Shown here: positions 26,079 to 34,460 of the stretch, piece after piece | Position numbering within the stretch: the stretch's first letter is position 1 | How the letters are laid out: every line of letters starts with the position of its first letter | NCBI RefSeq assembly: GCF_042658845.1 | Contig: NZ_JBHSRI010000002.1 | Coordinates: forward strand, 124,001-188,000 | Length of the DNA stretch: 64,000 nucleotides | Direction: 5' to 3' | Source: Paenisporosarcina macmurdoensis | GTDB taxonomy: Bacteria > Bacillota > Bacilli > Bacillales_A > Planococcaceae | Program-made: the position numbers and the translations under genes | The notes under the pieces: generated by a model | What the model was told of the DNA's origin: nothing | Database searches by the model: none | Seen by the model: the letters and a program-made list of their open reading frames with translations, nothing else

Positions 26079-27422
26079 TTATATGGAAGAACTAAGCTGC
26101 GTTAACACTCCAACAATAAGTAATATTGTGATGGCAAGAACCACATCAAAGTATAGATAGCGTCGATTAGAGAGTGAGCCATTTTTGTTCATATGTCGTC
26201 GAATGAAACCTCCTAATATAAACACTCCAATGACTGTTGCAATTTTCGCAATTAACCAGTATCCCCAAGTTGTCGTCCATAAAGCCGAAATGGACGGAGC
26301 TAATAGCCATGCGTAGATACTGCCTGTCACCGTTAAACTAATGATGCTAAGCAAAGCCATTTTTGAAAAAGTGGGAATAAACATTTGAGCCGTGCCTTTT
26401 TTCCACAAAATAATGACATAGTATAAACCAGCTATCCATAATGCTGACAGCAATAAATGGATGAAATTCAAGCTAACTGTTAAAGCTGGCACATTTGTAG
26501 CAATTGCATGGCTGTTTAAGCTTTTTGCGATTAATATTCCTGATACCCATGCAAGATCTACATACCGATTACGTCCGATAATATAAAGACCTAATACCGT
26601 AATGACGAGAGCTGCAGTCCAAAATTGACCAATCTCTGTTCTTAGAAATAAATCTTGCCATGTGACACCTTCAAATACTCGCGTAAAGTTCCGAGCTTGA
26701 GACCAAGTAAATAGCGCAAGCATTGCCAAGTGAAGCACTTGCATTCTCGCCAAGTAAGGGACATTATGTCCTTTGAATCTCCATAATAATGAACCGGTTA
26801 ATAGTAATAATGACAATAAGTATAGTGACTTAATGATGGAGGAAAGAGGAGTAGCAGTTTGATTTTGAGTTTCTTCTGCATCATTTGAAGATGCCATAGT
26901 CATTGGAGATTGCTTATTTGTTTCATTTGAAGGTTCAGTTGATGGTTTAGATGAATCAGTTTCATATTTAGCTTTATTATCATTGTTGGTATCACTAGTT
27001 GTAGGAGATACTACAGCAGAATTTTGATTGTCCTCGCTTGAAGTAGCAGGAGCTATTTCATTAGTTTCAACAGTAAAAGAGATCGTTCCTTCAATTGGGT
27101 GGCCATCTTTTGAGATGACCGAGTAAGGAACGGTTACTAATCCAACTGTTTGATCACTAAGAGGAATGGTTAATTCATCTTTTGCTGAGTTTAAAGAAGG
27201 TTCTCCCGATGCTATAGATGCACCTTCGTTATTTAGGGCATCTATTTCAAATACCTGATTGTCTATTGTCGTCGTAAACTTAAGCACTACTTCAGTAGGT
27301 GCAGTTTCTAAGATGGCTCCGTCAGCAGGGGAGCTCGATGCTAAATCTGCATGTGCTCCTGTTGTTGCTGAATATATAAATACACTCATGGTCATACATA
27401 ACATCATAATAATTGTTTTCAT
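26079..27422 (-). CDS. Copper resistance protein, CopC-CopD fusion (YcnJ-like)
   Basis: 447 residues from ATG 27422, with AGAGGTG six bases upstream. A signal peptide leads to a CopC domain (HADLASSSPADGA at the mature end, HPIEGTISFTV at its close) with possible copper-binding His. A Ser/Thr/Asn-rich linker (residues ~130-180) follows, then a CopD domain with about eight membrane helices. B. subtilis YcnJ has the same architecture and imports copper. No YcnI or YcnK homologue is adjacent, so it seems to be a stand-alone importer. Confidence 0.9.
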   Translation of the reverse strand: MKTIIMMLCMTMSVFIYSATTGAHADLASSSPADGAILETAPTEVVLKFTTTIDNQVFEIDALNNEGASIASGEPSLNSAKDELTIPLSDQTVGLVTVPYSVISKDGHPIEGTISFTVETNEIAPATSSEDNQNSAVVSPTTSDTNNDNKAKYETDSSKPSTEPSNETNKQSPMTMASSNDAEETQNQTATPLSSIIKSLYLLSLLLLTGSLLWRFKGHNVPYLARMQVLHLAMLALFTWSQARNFTRVFEGVTWQDLFLRTEIGQFWTAALVITVLGLYIIGRNRYVDLAWVSGILIAKSLNSHAIATNVPALTVSLNFIHLLLSALWIAGLYYVIILWKKGTAQMFIPTFSKMALLSIISLTVTGSIYAWLLAPSISALWTTTWGYWLIAKIATVIGVFILGGFIRRHMNKNGSLSNRRYLYFDVVLAITILLIVGVLTQLSSSI

Positions 27423-27530
27423 CTTACTCACCTCTTTTCTAAATCCTTTCAGAGAAAACGAAAGAAAAGGTCTAAAGGATTAGTTTCAAACAAAAAAAGC
27501 GCTAAAAAGTAAATTTAGCTGAGCTGTCCA

Positions 27531-28004
27531 CTAACATAAAGACTTCAAGAATTTCACTTCTCCATCTGCTCGAAATTGCTCTAGGTACCCTAATTTACCA
27601 TGAGCAACGATGCTTCCGACATTAAAATCTTCTGTATCAGAGGCAACTTGCTCATATCCCATTTCGGCAGTCCACGTTTCAGCAGCTTCAATTAAGATTT
27701 TTCCATATCCCTTCATTCTATATAAATCTTTAACAAACCATCCTTCTATGTAACCCGCTTGACCAAACTGTTTATGTGCATGTTGATGAATGGCAGCCTC
27801 TAAAAACCCAATTGGTTCGTTTTGTTCTTCAACTATAAAAGCTTGCAAAGTTAGAGGGGAATCCAATTGTTCCAAAATCTCTTGTATGTGTTTTTCTGTT
27901 GGGCAATCCGGCCATAATAAAGCTCTCATCTCTAGCCAACATGAAAAATCATGATTTGTCATTTTTTTTACCGAAATATTTGTACTATTTGTCAAAAGAA
28001 TCAT
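27531..28004 (-). CDS. GNAT acetyltransferase, AAC(6')-like
   Basis: 157 residues. The GNAT fold is clear, with the acetyl-CoA loop RMKGYGKILIEAAE and EGWFVKDLY before it. LWPDCPTEKHIQEI at the start, GFLEAAIHQHAH and ASDTEDFNVGSIVAHGKLGY are the pattern of aminoglycoside 6'-N-acetyltransferases of type AAC(6')-I. Chromosomal relatives in environmental Bacillales often have other or unknown substrates, so antibiotic resistance should not be assumed. Confidence 0.85.
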   Translation of the reverse strand: MILLTNSTNISVKKMTNHDFSCWLEMRALLWPDCPTEKHIQEILEQLDSPLTLQAFIVEEQNEPIGFLEAAIHQHAHKQFGQAGYIEGWFVKDLYRMKGYGKILIEAAETWTAEMGYEQVASDTEDFNVGSIVAHGKLGYLEQFRADGEVKFLKSLC

Positions 28005-28285
28005 CCCCTTCTATTTGGATAAATGAATTTTGTAAAGTAATTATAAATTTAATAGATCTTGCGGACACCTAAATATTCATGTGATACCTGAAGGCATAGA
28101 AACGGAATCCCAACTGTCCTTATGCGTAAAATAGCTTGTAAAACAGTGCAAGGTTTTTACTTTGCAAAATCGATGCCACAAAATAAATATTAATTAAGCC
28201 TTTCAGTTTTTTGGAGAGTTTTATATTTGCTTACAGGAATTGTAACGCTGTATAGCGAATTTATTGAGATATAGGGGGCTAACAT

Positions 28286-28792
28286 TTGAAGAATATCATA
28301 AGTCGCATATTGTTTATTGCTGGCATCGTCGTCATTATCTTAGGATTTATTGTTTCATTAATGTTCACTCAACATGAAATTGTAACTGAATTTGGAAATA
28401 TTTTCTCAATTTTCACTTTATCATTTTTGCTTATCCATGTGGTAATTGGAATTGTGCTAATTGGTTTATCCGAGATTATTAAGCTCTTACAAGTGCTTGT
28501 GAACCATCATGTAGAGAATGAGGCGATTGTGAATTCACCAAATAAAAAGCCGAGTGTACGCAATGTTAATTATGAAAAAGGAGTTCCCGCATCTATTAAG
28601 AAAGAAATTATCGATTTTTATGCTGACCAATTAATTAAAATTGATGATATACATGTAACAACTATCGCAGATGTTTATGTAGTAAACCGTGGAAATGAAA
28701 AGGACTTAATCGAATTAGGGGGTTTCCGTCCAACTATCATTCCAAAAGGTCGTATTAATAAGAATTCTGCATTACGTGAATTATTGGAATAG
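28286..28792 (+). CDS. Membrane protein of unknown function, 168 residues
   Basis: TTG start with GGGGG upstream. Two N-terminal membrane helices (~5-27 and ~38-63) are followed by a ~100-residue soluble domain with VPASIKKEIIDFYADQ and TTIADVYVVNRGNEKDLIELGGF. I do not recognise the family. The soluble part probably faces the cytoplasm. It stands alone upstream of the peptidase C26 gene (77 bp apart). Confidence 0.65.
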   Translation: MKNIISRILFIAGIVVIILGFIVSLMFTQHEIVTEFGNIFSIFTLSFLLIHVVIGIVLIGLSEIIKLLQVLVNHHVENEAIVNSPNKKPSVRNVNYEKGVPASIKKEIIDFYADQLIKIDDIHVTTIADVYVVNRGNEKDLIELGGFRPTIIPKGRINKNSALRELLE

Positions 28793-28869
28793 TTTGTCAC
28801 GTTTTTTAAAATGATATTAAGGGTATGTTTTGTTGTAGAGCAAAGCTAACTAAAGAACGGAGAATATAG

Positions 28870-29589
28870 ATGAAACCAATTGTTGGAATTACTGCAGAAG
28901 TACAAAAAGACGGTAGCTACTATATGCCACCTGTATATCCAAATGCCATTACTCAAGCTGGAGGAATTCCACTATTAATTCCACTCATACCAGGAGAAGA
29001 TTTAGAAGCAATGTGCAATCAAATAGATGCGCTATTTGTAACAGGAGGCGAGGACATCGATCCTTCTTATTATGGTCAAGAACCTCATGTGCATTTAGGT
29101 AAAATCGCGCCAAAAATAGATGCAATGGAACATGAACTCGTTAAAAAAATGTTAGAACTGGATAAACCATATATCGGTGTATGCCGAGGACTTCATATGC
29201 TAAACGTAGCTACTGGAGGCTCGCTTTACCAAAGTATCCATTCGCAACGTGAAGAAGCGGTTATGCAACATAAGCAAGATGCGGAAAGAACTCATCGTTC
29301 ACATCCTGTAAAAGTTGAAAAAGACAGCCGTATGTACGAAATGCTACAAGAAGATGAATTTAGAGTGAATTCGTACCACCACCAAGCATGTAATGAAGTA
29401 ACTGGTCCATTAAGAATTGTGGCACGTGCTACAGACGGTATCATTGAAGGGGTTGAAAGTACGGAACATTCTTTCGTATTTGGATTCCAATGGCATCCAG
29501 AGGAATTTGCACAAGTTGGTGACGAACCATCAAAACGCTTATTTAAAGCATATATTGACGCAGCAACGAAACGTAAAAATAAAAATTAA
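28870..29589 (+). CDS. Gamma-glutamyl-gamma-aminobutyrate hydrolase family protein (peptidase C26)
   Basis: 239 residues, class I glutamine amidotransferase fold. LFVTGGEDIDPSYYG, the nucleophile elbow IGVCRGLHMLNVA (Cys), and FGFQWHPEEF (His-Glu) complete the triad. PuuD of this family removes glutamate from gamma-glutamyl-GABA in putrescine breakdown. No other putrescine genes are near, so the natural substrate is not certain. A terminator and a 21-bp array follow. Confidence 0.9.
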   Translation: MKPIVGITAEVQKDGSYYMPPVYPNAITQAGGIPLLIPLIPGEDLEAMCNQIDALFVTGGEDIDPSYYGQEPHVHLGKIAPKIDAMEHELVKKMLELDKPYIGVCRGLHMLNVATGGSLYQSIHSQREEAVMQHKQDAERTHRSHPVKVEKDSRMYEMLQEDEFRVNSYHHQACNEVTGPLRIVARATDGIIEGVESTEHSFVFGFQWHPEEFAQVGDEPSKRLFKAYIDAATKRKNKN

Positions 29590-29599
29590 TCATAAAGAA

Positions 29600-29634
29600 A
29601 AAGAGCTTCTGGCATTTGCCAGAAGCTTTTTTTG
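29600..29634 (+). terminator. Terminator after peptidase C26 gene
   Basis: AAAGAGCTTCTGGCA pairs with TGCCAGAAGCTTTTTTT, with a short loop and a T-run. Confidence 0.92.
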
Positions 29635-29651
29635 TTAGAAAAGGATAGATT

Positions 29652-29777
29652 CGCTGATAGAAATGACAAAACCGCTGATAGCCAACAAGAAACCGCTCAT
29701 AGAACAACCAAATCCGCTGATAGTCGACAAAATTTCGCTCATAGAACAACAAAAACCGCTCATAGACCCAATTTAAC
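29652..29777. repeat. 21-bp tandem array, CGCTSATAG family (6 units)
   Basis: ATAG cores begin at 29657, 29678, 29699, 29720, 29741 and 29762, exactly 21 bp apart. It begins about 20 bp after the terminator of the preceding gene. No hairpin H is present here. Confidence 0.92.
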
Positions 29778-29785
29778 AGTCACAC

Positions 29786-29820
29786 CAAAAAAAACCTTCA
29801 GGCTCGGGGCATGAAGGTTT
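29786..29820 (-). terminator. Terminator of the MurE-like gene
   Basis: On the minus strand AAACCTTCA pairs with TGAAGGTTT and is followed by a run of T, a few bases beyond the stop codon. Confidence 0.88.
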
Positions 29821-29825
29821 AACAT

Positions 29826-31325
29826 TTACACGCTAAGTTTTGTATTGTAAAAGAAATCATGAATGATGTCTTCATCAGAATGTGGGATATATTCGCCACG
29901 CACAATTTGTGCACCGTTTATGCAACCACTAGTTAGTAATACGATATCACCAGGTTTACTTGCTTCCAAAGCTTTTATGACAGCTTCATGTCGAGACGGA
30001 GCTGTCAGTACTTCTTGCAGATAAGGTACTTGGAAACCTTTTAATACAGCATCAACAACTACCCATGGATCATTTTCTCCGGGATGATCTACCGAAACGA
30101 CTAAGACTTCAGCTTTACCTTCTGCGGTTTTCGCCATTTTTGGCATTTTCGCAAAATCTCGGATGCCAATACCGGTGATTAAAGTAATCAACCGTTCATG
30201 AGGCAATTTTTTCACAGCTTTCATAATAGCTTCTAATGCCACTGGAGTATGCGCATAGTCTAAAACGATTATCCGGTTATCAGGCCCGTTAATTACTTGA
30301 AAGCGACCATCCACTTGTTGCATTTCAGGTAAAACCATTAAAATCTTTTCAATCGAAATGCCAGCAAATAAAGCAGCACCAATAGCAGAAACTAAATTCC
30401 CGACATTATATTCTCCATATATAGGTATACTGATTTGATGAATTTGCCCTTTATAAAGCAAATCGAATGACATTCCATCTGCTAGATGATGAATGTTGGT
30501 CCAAATTAAATCTGCTTGAGAGTCTGTATTAGAGGAGTATGTCAATAATGAACCTTGGACAACTTTAATAATGTCTTTGCTCATGCCTTCATCATCTAAA
30601 TTGACAACACTTGCTTTTGCTTGTGTAAATAAGCGCAGTTTACACATCTTATAATGATCAAACGTTTTGTGATACTCCATATGTTCTTCTGAAATATTTG
30701 TATGGATTGCCACATCAAATTCAAATCCACCTACTCGATATTGATCTAATGCAATTGATGAAACTTCCATAGCAGCAGCTTTATCTCCACGCTTTAAGAG
30801 CTCACTAAAGATGGCTTGTACATCTGAAGACATTGGCGTTGTTGGTGTGCTTTTTTTAATATGAAGAATTTCATTTGATGTAAAGATTCCATTTGTACCA
30901 AGCATTCCACAGGGCAAGCCTAATAAATTAAATAAGTTTCTGACGTAAGTTGCAACTGTCGTTTTTCCATTTGTCCCAGTTACGCCTACCTTGAATAATT
31001 TATCAGCAGAATGATGGTTAAATTCAATGGCTGTATATGCTAATGCTTCACGAGAATCTTGAACCAAAACAAAAGAAATATTGGCATGTAAAGAAGCATA
31101 CTTTTCGATTGTTACTTTATCGGACCCTACAATAGTTGTAGCTCCGTTTTGAATTGCTTCATCTATGTATAAGTGTCCATCGGTTTCTTCTCCAATGATA
31201 CAAAAAAAGGCAAACTGGTGTTGTACATCTCTAGAATCGTATACAATCCCTGCCGTAGGTTGAGTGGTGGGTCCAAAAACATGGAGCGTTTTAATTTGGG
31301 TAAGTTGAGTCCATTGAATATCCAT
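29826..31325 (-). CDS. MurE-like Mur ligase (UDP-MurNAc-tripeptide synthetase family)
   Basis: 499 residues with the three Mur-ligase domains. The N-terminal substrate domain has YDSRDV. The central ATPase has GVTGTNGKTT (~113-122) and KKSTPTTP. The C-terminal domain has DYAHTPVALEAIM. MurE adds the third amino acid of the wall stem peptide. The residue-choosing motif, DNPR in meso-DAP enzymes and DNPx or DDPN-like in L-Lys enzymes, reads DHPG here (~412). The gene stands alone, outside any division/cell-wall cluster, so it may be a second MurE paralogue. Its amino acid substrate cannot be predicted. Confidence 0.88.
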   Translation of the reverse strand: MDIQWTQLTQIKTLHVFGPTTQPTAGIVYDSRDVQHQFAFFCIIGEETDGHLYIDEAIQNGATTIVGSDKVTIEKYASLHANISFVLVQDSREALAYTAIEFNHHSADKLFKVGVTGTNGKTTVATYVRNLFNLLGLPCGMLGTNGIFTSNEILHIKKSTPTTPMSSDVQAIFSELLKRGDKAAAMEVSSIALDQYRVGGFEFDVAIHTNISEEHMEYHKTFDHYKMCKLRLFTQAKASVVNLDDEGMSKDIIKVVQGSLLTYSSNTDSQADLIWTNIHHLADGMSFDLLYKGQIHQISIPIYGEYNVGNLVSAIGAALFAGISIEKILMVLPEMQQVDGRFQVINGPDNRIIVLDYAHTPVALEAIMKAVKKLPHERLITLITGIGIRDFAKMPKMAKTAEGKAEVLVVSVDHPGENDPWVVVDAVLKGFQVPYLQEVLTAPSRHEAVIKALEASKPGDIVLLTSGCINGAQIVRGEYIPHSDEDIIHDFFYNTKLSV

Positions 31326-31580
31326 AAAATGCTCCTTTTGTTCAATAAGATAAGTTTAATTGTAACATTACACAAAACAAAACAGTAGCAAAATTCGACA
31401 AAATACGAGTATTTGCCCATAAAAGAATCTCCCCTATTTCTATATCCATTCTCAACTTTTTAAAACCTCATATATTATAAATTAGTATGCTTTAAAATCA
31501 ACAAGCAATGCTCTGAAAAAAATGTTTAAAGGATTTTTTTAATTGGCGAAGAACTTCTTGTATATGGAGGTGGAGGAGTA

Positions 31581-32540
31581 ATGAAAATTTTAGTATTGGG
31601 TGGAACTTCTTTTGTAGGTCGTTATTTAGTAGAAGCAGCAGAAAAAAATGGTCATGAAGTGGTGTTATTTAATCGAGGCAAAACAAATCAGGAAGTCTAT
31701 AAACACTTAAGACATATCCAAGGTGATCGAAGAAAAGATGCAGAGTTAGTAGGGGAAGAAGAGTGGGATGCAGTATTTGATACGTGTGCTTACTCTCCTC
31801 AAGACTTACAACCGATGCTGGATATATTAAAAAACAAAACAAAATCCTATATGTTTATTTCTACAATTTCTATTTATGATGACTATAAAAATGGACGACC
31901 ACATGAGTCTAGTTCGACTTTCAATCAAAAAATCGAAACAGATGAAGTTACGGGTGTTACATATGGTCCTTTAAAAGTAATGTGTGAACAATTAGTGAAT
32001 GACACATTTAATAAACAGGCCTTAATCATTCGTCCTTGTATTGTAGTTGGCCCAAATGATCCGACAGATCGATTTACCTATTATGCCAAGCTATTAGGGA
32101 AATCTGGTAAAGTTGCTGTTCCCGGAGGAGATGACCCACGTAGGAAAGTTCAATGGATTGATGTACGTGATATGGCCAAGTGGATTGTGCAGATGGTCGA
32201 AGAAGGTAAAACAGGAACGTTTAATGTCGCTTCAAATCCGCTGTCGATGAATGAATTCATTAATGAAACCGCTAGTGCGGATATCGAAAAAGAGTGGATT
32301 TCTGATGTAGATTTAGAAGAGGCTGATTTAGGCGTGCGAAGATATCCATTTTGGATGCCCATGTCAAAAGATTTCCCAGAAGGTTTCTTTGTTGTTGAAA
32401 ATCAATTAGCAATAAACAACGGATTGACTTTTCGACCATTGGCTGAGACTGCTCAGGATACACGAGAATGGGCGTTTGATCGCGAACTAAAAGCAGGACC
32501 GACAATAGAACAAGAGCAAGCATTTCTCAAAAACAAGTAG
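31581..32540 (+). CDS. Extended SDR / NAD-dependent epimerase-like protein
   Basis: 319 residues with N-terminal LVLGGTSFVGRYLVEAA (Rossmann dinucleotide motif), a Ser/Thr-rich active-site strand (FISTISIY), and YGPLKVMCEQLV holding Tyr and Lys in YxxxK. It belongs to the atypical NAD-dependent epimerase/dehydratase group that includes CSP41-type proteins and many Bacillales reductases. GGAGGTGGAGG precedes the ATG. The substrate is unknown, and no sugar genes adjoin. Confidence 0.85.
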   Translation: MKILVLGGTSFVGRYLVEAAEKNGHEVVLFNRGKTNQEVYKHLRHIQGDRRKDAELVGEEEWDAVFDTCAYSPQDLQPMLDILKNKTKSYMFISTISIYDDYKNGRPHESSSTFNQKIETDEVTGVTYGPLKVMCEQLVNDTFNKQALIIRPCIVVGPNDPTDRFTYYAKLLGKSGKVAVPGGDDPRRKVQWIDVRDMAKWIVQMVEEGKTGTFNVASNPLSMNEFINETASADIEKEWISDVDLEEADLGVRRYPFWMPMSKDFPEGFFVVENQLAINNGLTFRPLAETAQDTREWAFDRELKAGPTIEQEQAFLKNK

Positions 32541-32561
32541 TCGATTTGTCACGACAAACCT

Positions 32562-32590
32562 TTGAGATGTTTAATAAAGTAGTGTATACT
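32562..32590 (+). promoter_or_regulatory. Strong promoter of the antitoxin antisense RNA
   Basis: A -35 TTGAGA (32562-32567) and a -10 TATACT (32585-32590) have a 17-bp spacer. No plus-strand gene follows; the next ~120 bp end in a terminator, as expected for a small RNA. Confidence 0.78.
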
Positions 32591-32596
32591 TGATTC

Positions 32597-32716
32597 AGAA
32601 AGACTAGGTGTGTCAGCACCTAGTCAACAATCGCTCGTGTACGAAATAGCGGTTGGTCCAATTTTAGTCAGAAATAGTCGTCTCGCCTAATCAGTGAGGA
32701 CGGCTATTTCTTTTTA
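32597..32716 (+). ncRNA. Putative antisense RNA of a type I toxin-antitoxin system
   Basis: A transcript from the promoter at 32562-32590 would start near 32597 and end at the hairpin AGAAATAG...CTATTTCT plus T-run (32670-32716). It contains no ribosome site with an open frame. It is complementary to the 3' untranslated part of the toxin message on the other strand and to its last few codons (toxin stop at 32704). This is the arrangement of txpA/RatA and bsrG/SR4 in B. subtilis, where the RNA pairs with toxin mRNA and triggers its decay. Predicted only. Confidence 0.65.
32603..32626 (-). terminator. Probable terminator of the toxin mRNA
   Basis: GACTAGGTG pairs with CACCTAGTC around a 6-base loop. 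Read on the minus strand it is followed by TTTCT. The same hairpin lies at the 5' end of the antisense RNA on the plus strand. Confidence 0.6.
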
Positions 32717-32811
32717 GTGAAGAAAATGACTAGTGAAACAACGATTGAAAACCCACCGATCATCACAGTTGCAAGTTGCATTAGTAAACTCATCGATTCA
32801 AAATTAGTCAT
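32704..32811 (-). CDS. Type I toxin: 35-residue hydrophobic holin-like peptide
   Basis: A 36-codon frame with GGAGGTGAT five bases before its ATG at 32811. The peptide begins MTNFESMSLLMQLATVM, continues as one membrane helix (IGGFSIVVSLVIFF) and ends TKKK. This short acidic start, single helix and lysine tail is the pattern of the TxpA/BsrG-type and 'putative holin-like toxin' peptides of Bacillales. Such peptides insert in the membrane when overproduced. The Shine-Dalgarno is locked in a hairpin (32817-32838) and an antisense RNA gene overlaps the 3' end. Function is inferred from architecture. Confidence 0.75.
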   Translation of the reverse strand: MTNFESMSLLMQLATVMIGGFSIVVSLVIFFTKKK

Positions 32812-32816
32812 AGCAT

Positions 32817-32838
32817 CACCTCCATTCTCATGGAAGTG
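32817..32838 (-). promoter_or_regulatory. Shine-Dalgarno-sequestering hairpin of the toxin mRNA
   Basis: On the minus strand CACTTCCAT pairs with ATGGAGGTG (one G-U pair) around a GAGA loop. This hides the GGAGG ribosome site of the toxin gene. Confidence 0.75.
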
Positions 32839-32874
32839 ACCATCCGCTACCTCTCATTCGCCATTGTTGCTCTT

Positions 32875-32883
32875 ATTATAACA
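32875..32883 (-). promoter_or_regulatory. Extended -10 promoter of the toxin gene
   Basis: On the minus strand TGTTATAAT is an extended -10 element with a perfect TATAAT box. The -35 is weak. The start would be near 32868, giving a ~57-nt leader that includes the sequestering hairpin. Confidence 0.55.
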
Positions 32884-33055
32884 TAAATAGAATATATGTT
32901 CGTATTTTTGACTAGAAATAATTTGTTCGCTTGTTAAACTCTAATCTTCTACTTTTGGTCAAAGAAAAAACAGCAACTCATTAAGCTGCTGTTGTAATAA
33001 AGATATTCTTTTGTTATTCGAACCATTAAAAACCCCATCTAACATCTAAATAGAG

Positions 33056-33787
33056 TTACTTCCAAGAAAATCCCTTATCTTCTAAGAATTTTTTCAAATG
33101 TGTTCGACGAGGCACTTTTAGGAATTCTGCCATAGATTTAGTCCAGTTTGCTACTTTTTGATTAGAACTTCTGGACGCATAATATTGTTCCATCGTTTTG
33201 TCGTAGGTAGGTAACAAAGTATTATATTTTTCACTGTCATAGCCATTCTCATGTAGGATTGCCTCTACTGGCAATCGTGGTTTAATACCATTTTGTTCAT
33301 TTGGCACGCCCATAGTCATAGCAAATACTGGAAACACGTTTAAAGGAAGATTTAATAACTCGCTAATTTCAGAGGGATTATTTCTTACTCCTCCAATATA
33401 GCAAATGCCATAGCCCTTAGATTCAGCAGCTATTGCTAAGTTTTGAGCGAATAGAGCAACATCGATCGTTCCAACCATCACATTTTCAGCACTATCAGTA
33501 ACAATATCTGTATCATTTAATTGACCTGCAATACGGAGTCTTTCAAAATCCACGCAACATACAAATACTGCACCTGCTGTTTCCATCTGTTGCGGATTTT
33601 TAGAATAATCACCAAGTTTCTTCTTAATTTGTTCATCAGTGACCCAAATTACACTATAAGCTTGGACAAAATGAGAACTTGCTGCATGTTGAGCAACGGC
33701 AATGAGTTCAAAAACTTCTTCTTTTGAAAGTTTGTCATTTTTATATGTGCGAATAGATGCATGGGAAGATAAAAGATTTAACACCAT
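33056..33787 (-). CDS. Nitroreductase-family NAD(P)H flavin oxidoreductase (NfrA-like)
   Basis: 243 residues. It has the NfsA/NfrA type FMN reductase pattern: SHASIRTYKNDKLSKEEVFELI (FMN-contacting Ser/Arg), AAQHAASSHFVQAYSVIWV, GYGICYIGGVRNNP, and a C-terminal basic helix that completes the partner's active site. These dimers reduce nitro compounds, quinones or flavins with NADPH. A single gene; no regulator adjoins. Confidence 0.9.
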   Translation of the reverse strand: MVLNLLSSHASIRTYKNDKLSKEEVFELIAVAQHAASSHFVQAYSVIWVTDEQIKKKLGDYSKNPQQMETAGAVFVCCVDFERLRIAGQLNDTDIVTDSAENVMVGTIDVALFAQNLAIAAESKGYGICYIGGVRNNPSEISELLNLPLNVFPVFAMTMGVPNEQNGIKPRLPVEAILHENGYDSEKYNTLLPTYDKTMEQYYASRSSNQKVANWTKSMAEFLKVPRRTHLKKFLEDKGFSWK

Positions 33788-33854
33788 AAAGAATCAGCTC
33801 CTTTATTAGTATCGTACCAGAAAGGATGCTAAGAGAGAGAAGGAGAGACCTTTT

Positions 33855-34321
33855 ATGCATCAAAATAGTGAACTTTATCATTACTTACTAAATAAAGCGA
33901 AACAATTAACGGATGGGTTGAGGTTCAAGACTTGTTAGCAAAGAAAAGATTAAGAAGTCAGCAAGAATTAATTAATGAATTGAGTGCTCCTGTCATAAAG
34001 TTACAACGTCATATCGGATTGCTTCCAGTAGTTGGTGAAATTGATACTCAACGAGCTAAATACATACTTGAAAATACACTTAATGAGTGTTCAAAACAAG
34101 GTATTACCCACCTACACATTGACTTATCAGAGGTAAATATGATTGACACGATGGTTGCCATGGAAATTTTCCGATTAATTGATGCATTAAAAATTGTTGG
34201 TGTTAAGACCACTTTGTCAGGTGTTAGACCTGAATTTGCTTTAACAGCTGTTCATCTAGGATTAGATTTTAAAAATATTCAAATTACCGGGAATCTATCG
34301 CAAGCATTACAACTAAAATAA
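33855..34321 (+). pseudogene. RsbR-type stressosome protein reduced to its STAS domain
   Basis: ATG 33855 opens with NSELYHYLLNKAKQLTDG, the typical first helix of RsbR paralogues, but the frame ends at TAG 33936. From about 33902 another frame continues (WVEVQDLLAKKRLRSQQ) into a full STAS domain (ELINELSAPVIKLQ, LLPVVGEIDTQRA, HIDLSEVNMIDT). Normal RsbR proteins have ~130 more residues of a globin-like sensor between these parts. An internal deletion plus frame change is the simplest reading. A 129-residue STAS protein could still start at TTG 33932. The residue normally phosphorylated by RsbT is replaced by MIDT, with the Thr kept. Confidence 0.7.
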
Positions 34322-34323
34322 AT

Positions 34324-34358
34324 TAAAGCCTTTGCTTCAAATAGCAAAGGCTTTAATT
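34324..34358 (+). terminator. Terminator after the STAS gene
   Basis: TAAAGCCTTTGCT pairs with AGCAAAGGCTTTA around TCAAAT, with T-rich flank. Confidence 0.88.
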
Positions 34359-34397
34359 ATGACTTTTATTACAAATTAATTAAAAATTCTCAAAAGT

Positions 34398-34424
34398 GTT
34401 TAAGTTGAATTCATGGTGGGGTAG
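34398..34424 (+). promoter_or_regulatory. Sigma-B promoter of the YflT-like gene
   Basis: A -35 GTTTAA (34398-34403) and a -10 GGGTAG (34419-34424) are 15 bp apart, close to the consensus GTTTAA / GGGTAT. The start codon lies 36 bp downstream. Confidence 0.82.
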
Positions 34425-34460
34425 ATAGACTGTAACCACAAAACATAAGGAGGAACCACC

